64,000 nt of DNA from an uncultured Colwellia sp. (GCA_913058395.1 CAJXQI010000004.1:124001-188000), one strand, 5' to 3'. Shown: positions 44,446-54,137, numbered from the stretch's first letter. The notes: generated by a model not told the origin, from the sequence alone. Made by a program: numbers and translations.

Positions 44446-45498
44446 TTGTCTGAATTGGCCATGGAAGCAGTAAAAGGTTTTGCGTTAAAGCTTAGTGATG
44501 ATAGTGAATTAACATCATCACAACGGATCAGACTAACAGAAAAGTCGCTGCCAAAATTACGTAAAGGGCAGGTGTTAGTGAAAATGTTGGCTGCACCTAT
44601 TAACCCATCTGATCTTGTCTATTTATTGGGTAAATATGGCTTAGCGCCGAACAACGGTGCGTTTGTCGGGTTTGAAGGTTGTGGTGTTGTTGTTGAGGCT
44701 AATGCTGGGCTTTATGGTGCATGGTTAAAAGGCAAACGCGTGGCATTATCAGCCCAACCTGGCAACGATGGTGTTTGGGCCGAATATGCTATTACCAAGG
44801 CAAACTTTTGTTTACCTGTGCGCAAAGAGCTAAGTGATGAGCAGGCGGCAACTATTATCGTTAACCCCTGCACATCGGTATGTTTGGTCGAACGCGCGAT
44901 AGAGCTTGGGGCTAAAGCGATTGTGATTAATGCAGCAGCGAGCCAAGTAGGTAAAGGGGTAATTCGTTATGCAAAACTCAAAGGCCTTAAAACTATTGCG
45001 ACAGTACGCAGTGAAGCTAATGTAAGCGTATTGGAGGAACTAGGTGCTACCTCGGTACTTTTAACCTCGCAAGAAACCTTTGTTGAAAGCTTAAAGCAAC
45101 AGGCTAAAACCCTTAACGCGACTGTGTTAGTCGATGCCGTGGCAGCAAAAGATACTCCTATGTTGTTAAAGGCAATGCCGAATAGTTCAACGGCGATTGT
45201 TTACGGACGTTTAACTGAAACATTTGATCCGCTTGGCGGGTTATTTAGCGTTGCTGATTTGATCTTTAGAGATATTCGCATTGAGGGGTTTTGGTTAGCT
45301 AAATATATTGGTGATGTATCGCCATTAAAAGTACTGGCATTAAGCTCAAAAGTGCAGAAACTATTCGCGCAGGGTATTTTTAAAACTGATATTTATGCCA
45401 GTGTTGGTTTTGAAGACTTTGCTCAAGCGCTTGATCATTACGCACTTAACAAAAGTGATGGTAAAGTCATTTTATTGCCAAACCAAGCTTCAACTTAA
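44446..45498 (+). CDS. Zinc-type alcohol dehydrogenase / quinone reductase-like MDR enzyme
   Basis: NADPH-dependent medium-chain reductase of 350 residues. The N-terminal GroES-like domain has INPSDLVYLLGKYG and GFEGCGVVVEA, similar to enoyl-thioester reductases and quinone oxidoreductases. The Rossmann part has AIVINAAASQVGKGVIRYAK. The structural zinc cysteines are absent. The start is TTG at 44446, with AGGAG about six bases upstream; ATG at 44461 is weaker. Its stop overlaps the next convergent gene by 4 bp. The substrate is not known. Confidence 0.83.
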   Translation: MSELAMEAVKGFALKLSDDSELTSSQRIRLTEKSLPKLRKGQVLVKMLAAPINPSDLVYLLGKYGLAPNNGAFVGFEGCGVVVEANAGLYGAWLKGKRVALSAQPGNDGVWAEYAITKANFCLPVRKELSDEQAATIIVNPCTSVCLVERAIELGAKAIVINAAASQVGKGVIRYAKLKGLKTIATVRSEANVSVLEELGATSVLLTSQETFVESLKQQAKTLNATVLVDAVAAKDTPMLLKAMPNSSTAIVYGRLTETFDPLGGLFSVADLIFRDIRIEGFWLAKYIGDVSPLKVLALSSKVQKLFAQGIFKTDIYASVGFEDFAQALDHYALNKSDGKVILLPNQAST

Positions 45499-46253
45499 TT
45501 GAATGCATATTTTTTTATGAGTTTTTGATAGCTTGCTGAACCTTTAAATTTAGCCAATGCTCGATTAAACTCCGCCATGTCATCTTGATGTTTAAAAGCC
45601 ATTCTATAAGGGCTAACAGGAAATATATGGTGAAATGTAACTTCAGACTCTCTTGCCGCTATGTTAAGTTTATTTAAGTAGTAAAGAAATATCTTTATAT
45701 CCATGACAACGACGTCCATACGACCTAATAGTAAAAGTTCGACTTGTTTTTCTTGATCTGCAACTTGTGTAAACATAGGACTACTTGCCATTGCATCGGC
45801 GAACTCTTGACCTAAAACTTTATGTGCAAGTTGAAATGATGCAACGGTGTAATTGGCTAGCGTTGAGATATTCGGTAGTAATATACTATTTTTCTTTAAT
45901 GTAATTGCAACGTTTTCATAGTTAATATAGTTTTCACTGAGTGATTTGCTATTTGGAAACATTTGCTTATTTATTGTCATTACAGCACTGATGTCGTCAA
46001 GTTCTAATATTTTTTCTGAGCGTCCGTAAGGAACGAAAATAAACTCTATTTTTTTTCCTGAAATTTTAAACACTTGCTGTACCAGTTCCAATTCAAAGCC
46101 TGACATGTTTTCTTTTATAACGTAAGGAGGCTTTGACAGCCCAACCACTATTTTAAATGCTTGTTCGGCGCTAAGGTGTGTTGAGAATAAAATCGCACTA
46201 ATGAATATCAAGAGTTTTTTTAGTAAAATTAAGTAGCTATTAGTAATATTCAT
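45495..46253 (-). CDS. Periplasmic solute-binding protein family 3
   Basis: 252 residues with a signal peptide (KLLIFISAILFSTHLSA). The type 3 binding-protein fold is visible from FKIVVGLSKPPYVI to the C-terminal FKGSASYQKLIKKYAF. No ABC permease or ATPase is adjacent. Stand-alone members in Alteromonadales may bind amino acids or act in signalling. It lies 16 bp after the ybaK stop end and could be read with it. Confidence 0.83.
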   Translation of the reverse strand: MNITNSYLILLKKLLIFISAILFSTHLSAEQAFKIVVGLSKPPYVIKENMSGFELELVQQVFKISGKKIEFIFVPYGRSEKILELDDISAVMTINKQMFPNSKSLSENYINYENVAITLKKNSILLPNISTLANYTVASFQLAHKVLGQEFADAMASSPMFTQVADQEKQVELLLLGRMDVVVMDIKIFLYYLNKLNIAARESEVTFHHIFPVSPYRMAFKHQDDMAEFNRALAKFKGSASYQKLIKKYAFN

Positions 46254-46269
46254 TATTATTAACTTAGCT

Positions 46270-46737
46270 TTAACTAGTGATAGAGGCGTAGCTGGCCTGT
46301 AGCGAATTGATTAGGTGCCGGGGTGCTAACTCAATTTCTAAACCCCGTTTACCGCCACTAATGTACAGTGTTTCTAATACTGTTGCACTGCTGTCGAGTA
46401 GAGTTTTTAATGGCTTTTTTTGCCCTAAAGGACTTACCCCACCAAGTACATAACCAGTCGAATTTTGTACCCTGATGGCATCGGCCATTTTTACTTTTTT
46501 AGCACTAAGGGCTTTGGCTATTTTTTTTAAACTAAGAGACAGGGCAACAGGAATAATTGCAACGGCAAGGTAGGAGTTGTCTACATCTACAACTAAGGTT
46601 TTAAATACGCATTCTTCGGCAACATTAAGCTTTTCAACTGCCTCAAGTCCAAATGACTTACAATTTGCATCATGCTGGTATTGATGCAATTGAAAAGGTA
46701 GAGATAACTTATTTAATTGTGCAATGGCTGGCGTCAT
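46270..46737 (-). CDS. ybaK: Cys-tRNA(Pro) deacylase YbaK
   Basis: Hydrolyses Cys-tRNA(Pro) made in error by prolyl-tRNA synthetase. 155 residues, single YbaK/EbsC domain. The family pattern is clear: VFKTLVVDVDNSYLAVAIIPV, then KVKMADAIRVQNSTGYVLGGVSPLGQKK and ISGGKRGLEIELAP. The invariant substrate lysine falls in VFKTL. Located between pqiC and the binding-protein gene. Confidence 0.9.
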   Translation of the reverse strand: MTPAIAQLNKLSLPFQLHQYQHDANCKSFGLEAVEKLNVAEECVFKTLVVDVDNSYLAVAIIPVALSLSLKKIAKALSAKKVKMADAIRVQNSTGYVLGGVSPLGQKKPLKTLLDSSATVLETLYISGGKRGLEIELAPRHLINSLQASYASITS

Positions 46738-46759
46738 TTTAGCCCCTATTAGTTATCTT

Positions 46760-47371
46760 CTAATGTGCAATGCTTTCCGATATTTTTTCTGCTAAAAGCA
46801 GGGCGATTGCACGCATTTTTTCGACTGCATGTGGGTAGCCATTATCACTTAGTTCAACGGCGAACTTGAAATGTTTTGTTTGGTTTATTGCTGCATTCTT
46901 TGATCTTAAATCAGAAGATTTAAGGGTATAGTTCCCGACCAATATTACTTGTGATTGATGCGTGGCTTGAAATGCTGTTATTTTAATCACAATGTCGGCT
47001 GGTGTTGTAGAATTTACTTCTGGTGTGACAGAAACGTTATAGCGTTTATTTATATTGTTTAAATCATTTGCCAACGCTTGCGCCAATCCTACGTTTAAAG
47101 GCTCTGCCCACATATGAAAGTTTGAGTAATGTAGTTGATGATTTGATAGTTGTAATACTAAATTAGGCTGTGCTAAATAATCAGGTAACTCCAATAATGT
47201 TATCGATAGAGTCGATTCTTTTTCTGTTGCCGATTTTGCCGTAGCTGGCTCAACTGATATGGCTTTCGTTGGGCTATTTAGTAAATAGTACTGAGTTTTT
47301 GGTGTGTTATTTGAGCTACAAGCCGTCATTGTCATAACAGACAATAGTATGATGATTAACGCTGTTTTCAT
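46760..47371 (-). CDS. pqiC: PqiC lipoprotein of the Pqi lipid-transport complex
   Basis: Outer-membrane lipoprotein of 203 residues that anchors the PqiB tunnel. Lipobox-like TMTAC is near residue 18. QYYLLNSP, LPDYLAQPNLVLQLSNHQLHYSNFHMWAEPL and the C-terminal MRAIALLLAEKISESI fit the ABC-type auxiliary/PqiC family. Its start overlaps the pqiB stop (ATGA). Last gene of the operon. Confidence 0.88.
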   Translation of the reverse strand: MKTALIIILLSVMTMTACSSNNTPKTQYYLLNSPTKAISVEPATAKSATEKESTLSITLLELPDYLAQPNLVLQLSNHQLHYSNFHMWAEPLNVGLAQALANDLNNINKRYNVSVTPEVNSTTPADIVIKITAFQATHQSQVILVGNYTLKSSDLRSKNAAINQTKHFKFAVELSDNGYPHAVEKMRAIALLLAEKISESIAH

Positions 47372-49026
47372 TGTTGTGCTCCACTACGCTTTGTTGGTGT
47401 TGGTTCAATTGTTTCACCGTCGTTGAATATCAAACTGTTAGGCTTATGTTTTAGTTGATTCAGTAATGGTTTTAACTCATTCATGGTTGCGGTTAGCGTT
47501 TTTAACGTAACGCGCAAGTCTTCGTAGCCTTTTGAGCCTGATGACAGGTCACTTGTTAAGGCATTTATACCGGCTAACGTAGTTGTTAATTGACTAGAAA
47601 TTTGTTCTTGTTCAACTTGGTTAAGTAACGAGTTTAAGCTTTTACTGACACTTTGTAATTCTAGTGCTGTTTGACTGACTTCTAGCATTAGTTGATTAGC
47701 ATTTTCGCCTAAATGCTCAAGTGGAAGGCTGTTTAAATTATCCATAAACTGCTCTGCTTTGGCAGTGATTTGTGCGAAATCATCAGAGCTGGTGGGAATA
47801 ATGGCATACTCGTCGTATTTAGCGAGTTCGTTAATTGGTTGTTCTTTTTGGTGTTGAAGGTCAACAAATAAACTACCTGTTAAAATATTACCTGTGCGTA
47901 AAACAGCTTTTAACCCTCGTTTAATCCAATGTGTATTCTGCTCCATCATTAAATTTGCGCCATCATCATTATCAGGTAACCCAACTCTTCCTGGTTGCAA
48001 GCTTATCAATACCGGAATTTTAAAGTCATCTTTTATTAGTTTGTCTTGAGCACGAGACAGAATGAGGTTGGTTGAACGCACTTTACCTATTTGTACTCCG
48101 CGATACTCCACTGGCGCGCCAACGGTTAACCCTCGAATGGAATCACTCACGAGTACGACAAATTCAATTGAGCTACGATATCTTTCATCATCAGCCGCTT
48201 CATAGTTTGCATAAATATCATAATAAGAGCGCTCACCAATTTTTTCACCGATATCCATTCCATCAGGAATGCCAAAAGTCACTCCATTGGTTAACATGGT
48301 TTCAAAGTTACCCGTTTTAACTGAAATACCATCGGCGTTTAAATCTAAACTTATACCGCTAACATCCCAAAACTTAGTGTTGCTGGTAATTAACTGGTGA
48401 TAAGGCGCTTTTATAAAAGCATTGTAGTAAACAACACGTTCTTCAAAGTTGAAATAAATATCTTCGAACTGCCCAACCGTTAAACCTTTATAAATAATTG
48501 GGTCGCCTTTTGAGTAGGCAAATTGGTCATCACTATTAAGCGTTATATGTAAGCCTGGTGTGCCAACTGGCGTAATGGGAGGCGATTCTAATGCAATATA
48601 TTCATATGCTTCAATATCACTTTTACCGGGAGATATTTCAATATAGACGCCGGATATTAAGGTACTAAGCCCGGAAATACCTGCATGAGATATTTGTGGT
48701 GAAACTACCCAAAACATACTGTCATCAACTAGAAAGCGTTCTGCAGATTTTTTGATTTTTGCGGTGACGATAACACCGCTGCCGTTTTCATCAAGCTGAA
48801 TTTTACTGACTTCGCCAATATCAACATTGCGTGATTTTATTTTAGTTTTACCTGCTTCCATACCTTCAGCAGTTGCAAAGTTAATGGTTATTTCAGAGCC
48901 TTCATTGCTCCATTGATAATAAAGCATCCAACAGCCGATAAAGACCGCGATTAAGGGAATAAACCAAACGGTTGATATGGTTTTAATGGGTTTTACCGTT
49001 GCAGTTGATGTTTGCTTATCATTCAT
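47368..49026 (-). CDS. pqiB: PqiB, MCE-domain lipid tunnel protein
   Basis: Inner-membrane-anchored MCE protein forming a periplasm-spanning channel for lipids. 552 residues, near the 546 of E. coli. One N-terminal helix (TVWFIPLIAVFIGCWMLYY), then three MCE domains beginning around residues 47, 163 and 290 (EGMEAGKTKIKSRNVDIGEV, SDDQFAYSKGDPIIYKGLTVG, SIRGLTVGAPVEYRGVQIG). A C-terminal coiled coil (about 430-530) forms the needle. Overlaps pqiA by 8 bp. Confidence 0.93.
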   Translation of the reverse strand: MNDKQTSTATVKPIKTISTVWFIPLIAVFIGCWMLYYQWSNEGSEITINFATAEGMEAGKTKIKSRNVDIGEVSKIQLDENGSGVIVTAKIKKSAERFLVDDSMFWVVSPQISHAGISGLSTLISGVYIEISPGKSDIEAYEYIALESPPITPVGTPGLHITLNSDDQFAYSKGDPIIYKGLTVGQFEDIYFNFEERVVYYNAFIKAPYHQLITSNTKFWDVSGISLDLNADGISVKTGNFETMLTNGVTFGIPDGMDIGEKIGERSYYDIYANYEAADDERYRSSIEFVVLVSDSIRGLTVGAPVEYRGVQIGKVRSTNLILSRAQDKLIKDDFKIPVLISLQPGRVGLPDNDDGANLMMEQNTHWIKRGLKAVLRTGNILTGSLFVDLQHQKEQPINELAKYDEYAIIPTSSDDFAQITAKAEQFMDNLNSLPLEHLGENANQLMLEVSQTALELQSVSKSLNSLLNQVEQEQISSQLTTTLAGINALTSDLSSGSKGYEDLRVTLKTLTATMNELKPLLNQLKHKPNSLIFNDGETIEPTPTKRSGAQQ

Positions 49027-50197
49027 AATTGTTTGTATTCTTCCAAATTAGTTTTGGTTCAAAGCTCATTGCAGCAAGCATAGTTACGATAACCACACCA
49101 GAAAAAGCCAAGGTGGCTGCGCCAGGGGTAATACTCATTGTTGGGCCTAATTGTATTAAACTTGCGAGAACAATAACGACAAAAACATCGATCATTGACC
49201 AGCGCCCGACAAATTCAGCTAGTCTATACCATTTTACTCTTTCTAAGCTTAAGCTATCACTTTGTTTTTGCACACTATAATTTAACCAAGCTAAAACCAA
49301 TATTTTAGCTACCGGGACAATGACACTGGCAACAAAAATAATGATGGCAATGGGGTACGAGCCCAAACTCCACAATAAAATAACCCCACCAATGATTGTA
49401 CTTGGGTCATCTTGACCAAAGAGCCTTGTTGTCATTATCGGCAGTGTATTCGCCGGTATATATAAAACCACAGCAGTAATTAATAATGCCCAGGTTTTTT
49501 GTACGCTCAGCGCATGTGAGCTGGGATCTTCTTGTGCAACATGGTGCTGACTTAAAGCAATGTCGATATCGTGTTCTTTTTCAACTTTAGCAAGTAATGT
49601 GTAAAGCTGATTTTTATCAAGGTGCAATGCGACTAATGTCATTGATAAAGAAAATAAAATAAAGGCATAAAATGACAAGCCAATTTCAATATCTGCCATA
49701 GAAATTATTTTAATTAAGCTAACCAAGGCGCCAATAAGAAATATCTCTACCATGCTCCATGGCAGCAATTTAAATACTAAATTGAGTAGCGAACGACCAT
49801 GCTTTGGATATAGCCCTTTATTCATCGGAATTAACAGGTAAATAACTGTTAAAAGAATAATGGTCGGAATGGCAAATATAGTGAGGAATTCGATTAATGC
49901 TAACAACTGATAGTTATTATTTATCAAAATAAAAAAACTAGCGCTGATATTGAATTTGTTTTCTAAACCATTAGTACTAAATGACAAAAACTCAAAGGGC
50001 AAAGAAGCGATTAAGAAAATTAATGCGGTAATGGCAAAGGCTACTATTCTTTCATTTGCGTTGCGATGAATTGCACTTAAGGTAAAGCCACAGCGCGGGC
50101 ACTGTGCTTTTTGATTTTCTGCTAGTTTTGGCAGTTTTATGCTTAAGGCGCATTCATGGCATTGAATGTCATCTAATTGAGTTTCTTGGTTTTGCAA
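49019..50197 (-). CDS. pqiA: PqiA, polytopic membrane partner of PqiB
   Basis: Eight-helix inner-membrane protein of 392 residues with two PqiA domains. The N-terminal zinc ribbon CHECALSI...CPRCGF (about residues 14-37) is intact. Where the second ribbon should precede the second domain (about 215-235), the sequence QHHVAQEDPSSHALSVQKTW has no cysteines. YIPANTLPIMT is the usual motif of the second domain. First gene of the pqiABC operon. No SoxS-type control site is recognised. Confidence 0.9.
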   Translation of the reverse strand: MQNQETQLDDIQCHECALSIKLPKLAENQKAQCPRCGFTLSAIHRNANERIVAFAITALIFLIASLPFEFLSFSTNGLENKFNISASFFILINNNYQLLALIEFLTIFAIPTIILLTVIYLLIPMNKGLYPKHGRSLLNLVFKLLPWSMVEIFLIGALVSLIKIISMADIEIGLSFYAFILFSLSMTLVALHLDKNQLYTLLAKVEKEHDIDIALSQHHVAQEDPSSHALSVQKTWALLITAVVLYIPANTLPIMTTRLFGQDDPSTIIGGVILLWSLGSYPIAIIIFVASVIVPVAKILVLAWLNYSVQKQSDSLSLERVKWYRLAEFVGRWSMIDVFVVIVLASLIQLGPTMSITPGAATLAFSGVVIVTMLAAMSFEPKLIWKNTNNYE

Positions 50198-50416
50198 ATT
50201 CGTTAGGCTTACTTACAGCCAGCTCCATTACAATAATCGTTATAATGTTAAATTAGCATATATTAGCCATGATTTAATTAACAATTTTAGTAAAACCTGC
50301 TTCATCTTTAGATGAATGAAGGTTATTTGACTAAAACAGTAGAGGATGTTGGGAAAAAACTTATTTGCGACTATATTAATTAAAGAAATACAATAATTTA
50401 ACGGAACTCATCATAT

Positions 50417-50896
50417 ATGGATAATAATAATTCTATTGAATTTTGTTTTTTAGCTGAACCGACTGATGTTAACTTTGGTGGCAAGGTTCATGGTGGAATG
50501 GTTATGAAATGGATTGATCAAGCTTCATATGCTTGTGCAGCTAAATGGAGTAAGCGCTATTGCGTAACTGTATCTGCCAATGGAATTCGATTTATTCGGC
50601 CTATTTTGGTTGGACAAATGGTGACAGTGAAGGCTCAAATAGTGCATACAGGAAAAACAAGTATGCACATATATGTGGCTGTTAGATCGGGAGATCCTAA
50701 AGAAAATGGCTCTGTTGTCACGAATCGTTGTTTCATTACCTTTATGGCAATTGATGAGTCAGGTTTTCCAATTAAAGTTCCGTCGTTTATGCCAAAAAGT
50801 GAAGAGGAAAGGTTGTTAGAAGAAGTAGCTATTGAAGCAAAGCAGTTTGCTAAAGCGCTTGATAATGACTTTGTTGAAAAACTGGGGTGGAAATAA
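50417..50896 (+). CDS. Acyl-CoA thioesterase, YciA-like hotdog
   Basis: Hydrolyses acyl-CoA. 159 residues, one hotdog domain. FLAEPTDVNFGGKVHGGMVMKWIDQASYACA contains the catalytic Asp/Gly helix region, and SANGIRFIRPILVGQMVTVKAQIVHTGKTSMHI is the family pattern. The chain-length preference cannot be read from the sequence. Single gene with its own promoter; the stop is 15 bp from the convergent UDG-like gene. Confidence 0.87.
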   Translation: MDNNNSIEFCFLAEPTDVNFGGKVHGGMVMKWIDQASYACAAKWSKRYCVTVSANGIRFIRPILVGQMVTVKAQIVHTGKTSMHIYVAVRSGDPKENGSVVTNRCFITFMAIDESGFPIKVPSFMPKSEEERLLEEVAIEAKQFAKALDNDFVEKLGWK

Positions 50897-50911
50897 TGAG
50901 AAAATAACTAC

Positions 50912-51517
50912 CTAATTAGCGCTGTTTAGTACTTTTTTAATTTGCCCCTGTAGCATCGGGACAACATCTTGCTCAAACCAAAGGTTTTTCTTTAACCAGA
51001 TGTTATTTCTTGGGCTTGGGTGTGGAATTGGTATAATTGCTGGGCTTGTTTCATTATAAAAGAACCGCCAATTTTTAACGGTTTCAGTTAAGGATTTCTC
51101 TTTTTTATCGGGTAAGTGCCAATTTTGTGCATAAATTCCAATAGTAATAATTAACTCAACATTCGGTAGTTGTTTAAGTAATTGTTCACGCCATTTATTT
51201 GCACATTCTGGTCTTGGTGGCAAATCGCCAGACTTTCCCTTACCGGGGTAACAAAACGCCATCGGTAATATGGCAAAGATTTCATCATTATAAAAAGTTG
51301 TAGTATCAATACCTAACCATTGTCTCAACCGTTCACCGCTTTTATCATCGAACGGAAGGCCAGATTGATGCACTTTTATCCCCGGAGCTTGACCGGCAAT
51401 AATAACGCGAGCAGATGGTGAAACTTGTAATACCGGGTTAGTTCCTAGCGGTAAATATTCTTCGCAAAGTGTACATTGGCGTATATCACTTAATAATTGA
51501 ACAAATATTTCTGACAT
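50912..51517 (-). CDS. Uracil-DNA glycosylase family protein
   Basis: 201 residues in the UDG superfamily. GQAPGIKVHQSGLPFDDKSG (about residues 42-61) holds the water-activating loop pattern, and IPIPHPSPRNNIW is the DNA-binding loop. CTLCEE near residue 15 is like the first pair of iron-sulfur cysteines of family 4 and 5 enzymes, but a full four-Cys set is not evident. Excision of uracil or another base is likely; the exact lesion is unknown. Confidence 0.83.
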   Translation of the reverse strand: MSEIFVQLLSDIRQCTLCEEYLPLGTNPVLQVSPSARVIIAGQAPGIKVHQSGLPFDDKSGERLRQWLGIDTTTFYNDEIFAILPMAFCYPGKGKSGDLPPRPECANKWREQLLKQLPNVELIITIGIYAQNWHLPDKKEKSLTETVKNWRFFYNETSPAIIPIPHPSPRNNIWLKKNLWFEQDVVPMLQGQIKKVLNSAN

Positions 51518-51600
51518 TAGTGATAACCTTATGCAACTTAGTAATTAAAAGTTTCTAGTATCATGAGCACTTTATAGGCTTGGTATATTTTTGACATAAA

Positions 51601-51635
51601 AAAACGCTGTTATCACATAATGATAACAGCGTTTT
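51601..51635 (-). terminator. Rho-independent terminator of the OmpA-like gene
   Basis: AAAACGCTGTTATCA (51601-51615) and TGATAACAGCGTTTT (51621-51635) form a perfect 15-bp stem with a five-base loop; on the minus strand it ends in a seven-T run. Confidence 0.9.
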
Positions 51636-51656
51636 CAATGTTAAGTTAACTGGTTT

Positions 51657-52745
51657 TTAACGCTTAACAGCAACTTTAGTTTTTACACTAACTTTTGCTT
51701 CAATACGTCTGTTTTCTGCGTGAGCAGCAGCATTGTTAGCCGTATTCAATAACTCTTCTTCACCCATGCCTTGCGCAGTTAAACGCGACGAATCAATACC
51801 AAACTCATCAGTTAATACAGCAACAATAGCATCAGCACGTTGCTGTGAAAGCTTTTTGTTAAAAGCAGCCGAGCCTTGGATAGAAGTGTGACCTTTAATC
51901 GCTAAAGATGTGTGAGGGTATTTAGTTAAAAAGTCAGCGGCAAGTTTAATGTTATCTAAATATTCTGCTTTTACCACAGCTTTAGAGTTATCAAAATTTA
52001 CTTGCAAACGTAACTCGTCATTGCCTTCTGAGAATACAGTACAACCGTTGCTGTCAACTTTGTTTGCAGCTGGTGTTGTTTTACATTGGTCTTTGCTGTC
52101 AACAACTCCGTCGTTATCACTATCAATAGGTTGAGCAACAACAGGAGCTACTTTTGCTGGTGCTACAGGAGCTTTAGCAGGAATAGAACGAACAACTTTT
52201 TTGGCTGTATCTCCGAAAAAGTAAATAAAACCAATTTGTGCACTTAAGTCAGTATATTTGTTATCAAATTGGTAATGACCGTTACCTTCAAAATAAACAG
52301 CGCTTCGCTCGCTAAGGTAATGACGATAGCCAGCACCAACGTTTGCTGATACGTCTGAATCAATCACGTCAATAACACTCGCGCCACCCATAACATAAAA
52401 GTTTTGTTTAGTTGGAAAGTATAAATAATTTGCCGCTATATTTTTTCCAGATGGAGTGCTTGGAGCCCAACCTGTTCTGGTTAAATTAAGGTGTGTATAA
52501 GAAAGTCTCAATTCTGAAAATTCAGATAGGCGGTAACCTGCTTCAGCACCAACACCATTTGCATGCTCGATAAAGTCAACGTCATTTGGCGCCAATCTAT
52601 CATCATCGGTATTCATACGCATACCGTGAACACCGAGATAACTTTTTCCTACTAGGTCTTCTGCTTTTGGTTGTTCTTCTGCAAAAACACCAAATGCACA
52701 GACTAAACTTGAAATTAATAAAGCTGATAATTTTTGTTGGCGCAC
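51657..52745 (-). CDS. OmpA-like outer-membrane porin
   Basis: 362 residues. Signal peptide (LSALLISSLVCAFGVFA), an eight-strand-type beta-barrel (about 30-185), a Pro/Ala/Val-rich linker, one calcium-binding thrombospondin-3 repeat (DSDNDGVVDSKDQC, about residue 207), and an OmpA C-terminal peptidoglycan-binding domain (about 245-355) with LAIKGHTSIQGSAAFNKKLSQQRADAI. GTG at 52745 with AAAGGA eight bases upstream is the likely start. Probably a structural or adhesion-related porin. Confidence 0.88.
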   Translation of the reverse strand: MRQQKLSALLISSLVCAFGVFAEEQPKAEDLVGKSYLGVHGMRMNTDDDRLAPNDVDFIEHANGVGAEAGYRLSEFSELRLSYTHLNLTRTGWAPSTPSGKNIAANYLYFPTKQNFYVMGGASVIDVIDSDVSANVGAGYRHYLSERSAVYFEGNGHYQFDNKYTDLSAQIGFIYFFGDTAKKVVRSIPAKAPVAPAKVAPVVAQPIDSDNDGVVDSKDQCKTTPAANKVDSNGCTVFSEGNDELRLQVNFDNSKAVVKAEYLDNIKLAADFLTKYPHTSLAIKGHTSIQGSAAFNKKLSQQRADAIVAVLTDEFGIDSSRLTAQGMGEEELLNTANNAAAHAENRRIEAKVSVKTKVAVKR

Positions 52746-53081
52746 AGTAAAATTCCTTTTGGCAAGTAAATGTTAATAAATTGTTTATATTGTAATTATT
52801 TTATTTCATTTTATTTCATTTTGCAGCATTTATATGAAAAAAAGCCCTATAAATTAAAAATTTATCAATATGTCTTCGATGTTAGTTAAGAATTTTCTAT
52901 TTATTGTATTTCCGCTCTGTATCGATATAGTTTTGCGGTATTGCTGATAAACCTCATTTAGCGCAAGTAACAATTAAATATTTGTATTAACTTATATTTG
53001 AATATGCTGCTCGCTAGGTATAATAAACGCATCACAGGGCAGTAAAATGTTCATTTTAAGTAGTGCGAGTAACTAGGTAAT
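52746..53081. other. 336-bp gap between OmpA-like and M14 genes
   Basis: Very AT-rich. It holds a short direct repeat (TTTTATTTCA twice near 52800-52825) and a promoter candidate with consensus TATAAT (53019-53024) for the M14 gene. No gene is seen. Confidence 0.5.
52998..53024 (+). promoter_or_regulatory. Promoter candidate for the M14 peptidase gene
   Basis: A perfect -10 TATAAT (53019-53024), with TTTGAA (52998-53003) about 15 bases upstream as a poor -35. It lies 58 bp before the start codon. Confidence 0.4.
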
Positions 53082-54002
53082 ATGATGAAAAATAAAACAA
53101 CTTATTCAATAGGCACACAAGGTAAAAAATGGGGTGATGCTGAAAAGTCTCAATGGCTTAGTATTCAAAACGTAAAACGCAGCTATTTGGAAGAGGTTGT
53201 TAGTAAAGTTGATGCATTAGCGGCTGACTTTATTGTTGAGCAATATGGTTTACTAGAATATCCAAATAAAAGTTACCCGTTATACGCCATAAAGTCAGCT
53301 AATTGGTTAGTTGATAAACCTGTTGTGCTAGTCACAGGTGGTGTTCATGGTTATGAAACCAGCGGTGTGCAAGGTGCCATTCGCTTTTTACAATCTACGG
53401 CAGAACAGTTCCAGAAAGAATTTAACTTTGTTGTTTTACCTTGCATTAGTCCATGGGGCTACGAAACAATTAACCGTTGGAACCCGTTAGCGATTGATCC
53501 TAATCGTTCTTTTTATGCTGATAGCCCCGCTGGCGAATCAGCGGCTGCGATGCAATATGTTGCATCACTTGCGGTAGAGTTTATTGCCCACATTGATCTT
53601 CATGAAACGACAGATACTGACAACAGTGACTTTAGGCCAGCACTTGCTGCAAGAGACGCGATTGAACAAAAAAACTGGAATATTCCAGATGGTTTTTATT
53701 TAGTCGGCGATACCACTAAACCACAAGATAAGTTTCAAAAAGCGATCATTGACTCGGTAGAGAAAGTGACTCATATCGCGCCAAGCGATGACGAAAATAG
53801 ACTGATTGGTGTGCCTCTACAGCAGTTTGGCGTTATTAATTATGCTGCTCGTGAGTTAGGTTTATGCATGGGATTGACTGAAGCTCCTTACGTAACAACT
53901 ACTGAAGTTTATCCTGATAGCCCGTTAGTCGACGATGAAAACTGCATTATTGCCCAGGTTGCGGTTATCACCGGAGCGCTTAATTATTTGCTTGAAAAAT
54001 AA
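53082..54002 (+). CDS. M14-family metallocarboxypeptidase
   Basis: Zinc peptidase or amidohydrolase of 306 residues, cytosolic (no signal). Zinc ligands H89 and E92 (GGVHGYE) and H174 (HIDLHE) are present; R142 in DPNRSF matches the substrate-carboxylate Arg; the catalytic Glu is probably in GLTEAPY. The fold is shared by carboxypeptidases and aspartoacylase/succinylglutamate desuccinylase, and the sequence alone does not say which acyl or peptide bond is cut. A strong terminator follows. Confidence 0.85.
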   Translation: MMKNKTTYSIGTQGKKWGDAEKSQWLSIQNVKRSYLEEVVSKVDALAADFIVEQYGLLEYPNKSYPLYAIKSANWLVDKPVVLVTGGVHGYETSGVQGAIRFLQSTAEQFQKEFNFVVLPCISPWGYETINRWNPLAIDPNRSFYADSPAGESAAAMQYVASLAVEFIAHIDLHETTDTDNSDFRPALAARDAIEQKNWNIPDGFYLVGDTTKPQDKFQKAIIDSVEKVTHIAPSDDENRLIGVPLQQFGVINYAARELGLCMGLTEAPYVTTTEVYPDSPLVDDENCIIAQVAVITGALNYLLEK

Positions 54003-54100
54003 GCATTTAGAGAAATGAATTTTAAAATTTAATTTTACGTTTATTTGCTGGTAAAAAATGGATTTATTTTGATAACAGCATAAAAAACCAATACTTACTT

Positions 54101-54137
54101 AAAAGCACTGAATAGCTTCACTATTCAGTGCTTTTTT
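54101..54137 (+). terminator. Rho-independent terminator after the M14 gene
   Basis: AAAAGCACTGAATAG (54101-54115) and CTATTCAGTGCTTTT (54121-54135), perfect 15-bp stem with loop CTTCA, then TT. Confidence 0.9.

Noticed and set aside
52800-52825. Direct repeat TTTTATTTCA as a possible iteron or CRISPR remnant
   Set aside because: Only two adjacent AT-rich copies; best explained as low complexity in a promoter region.
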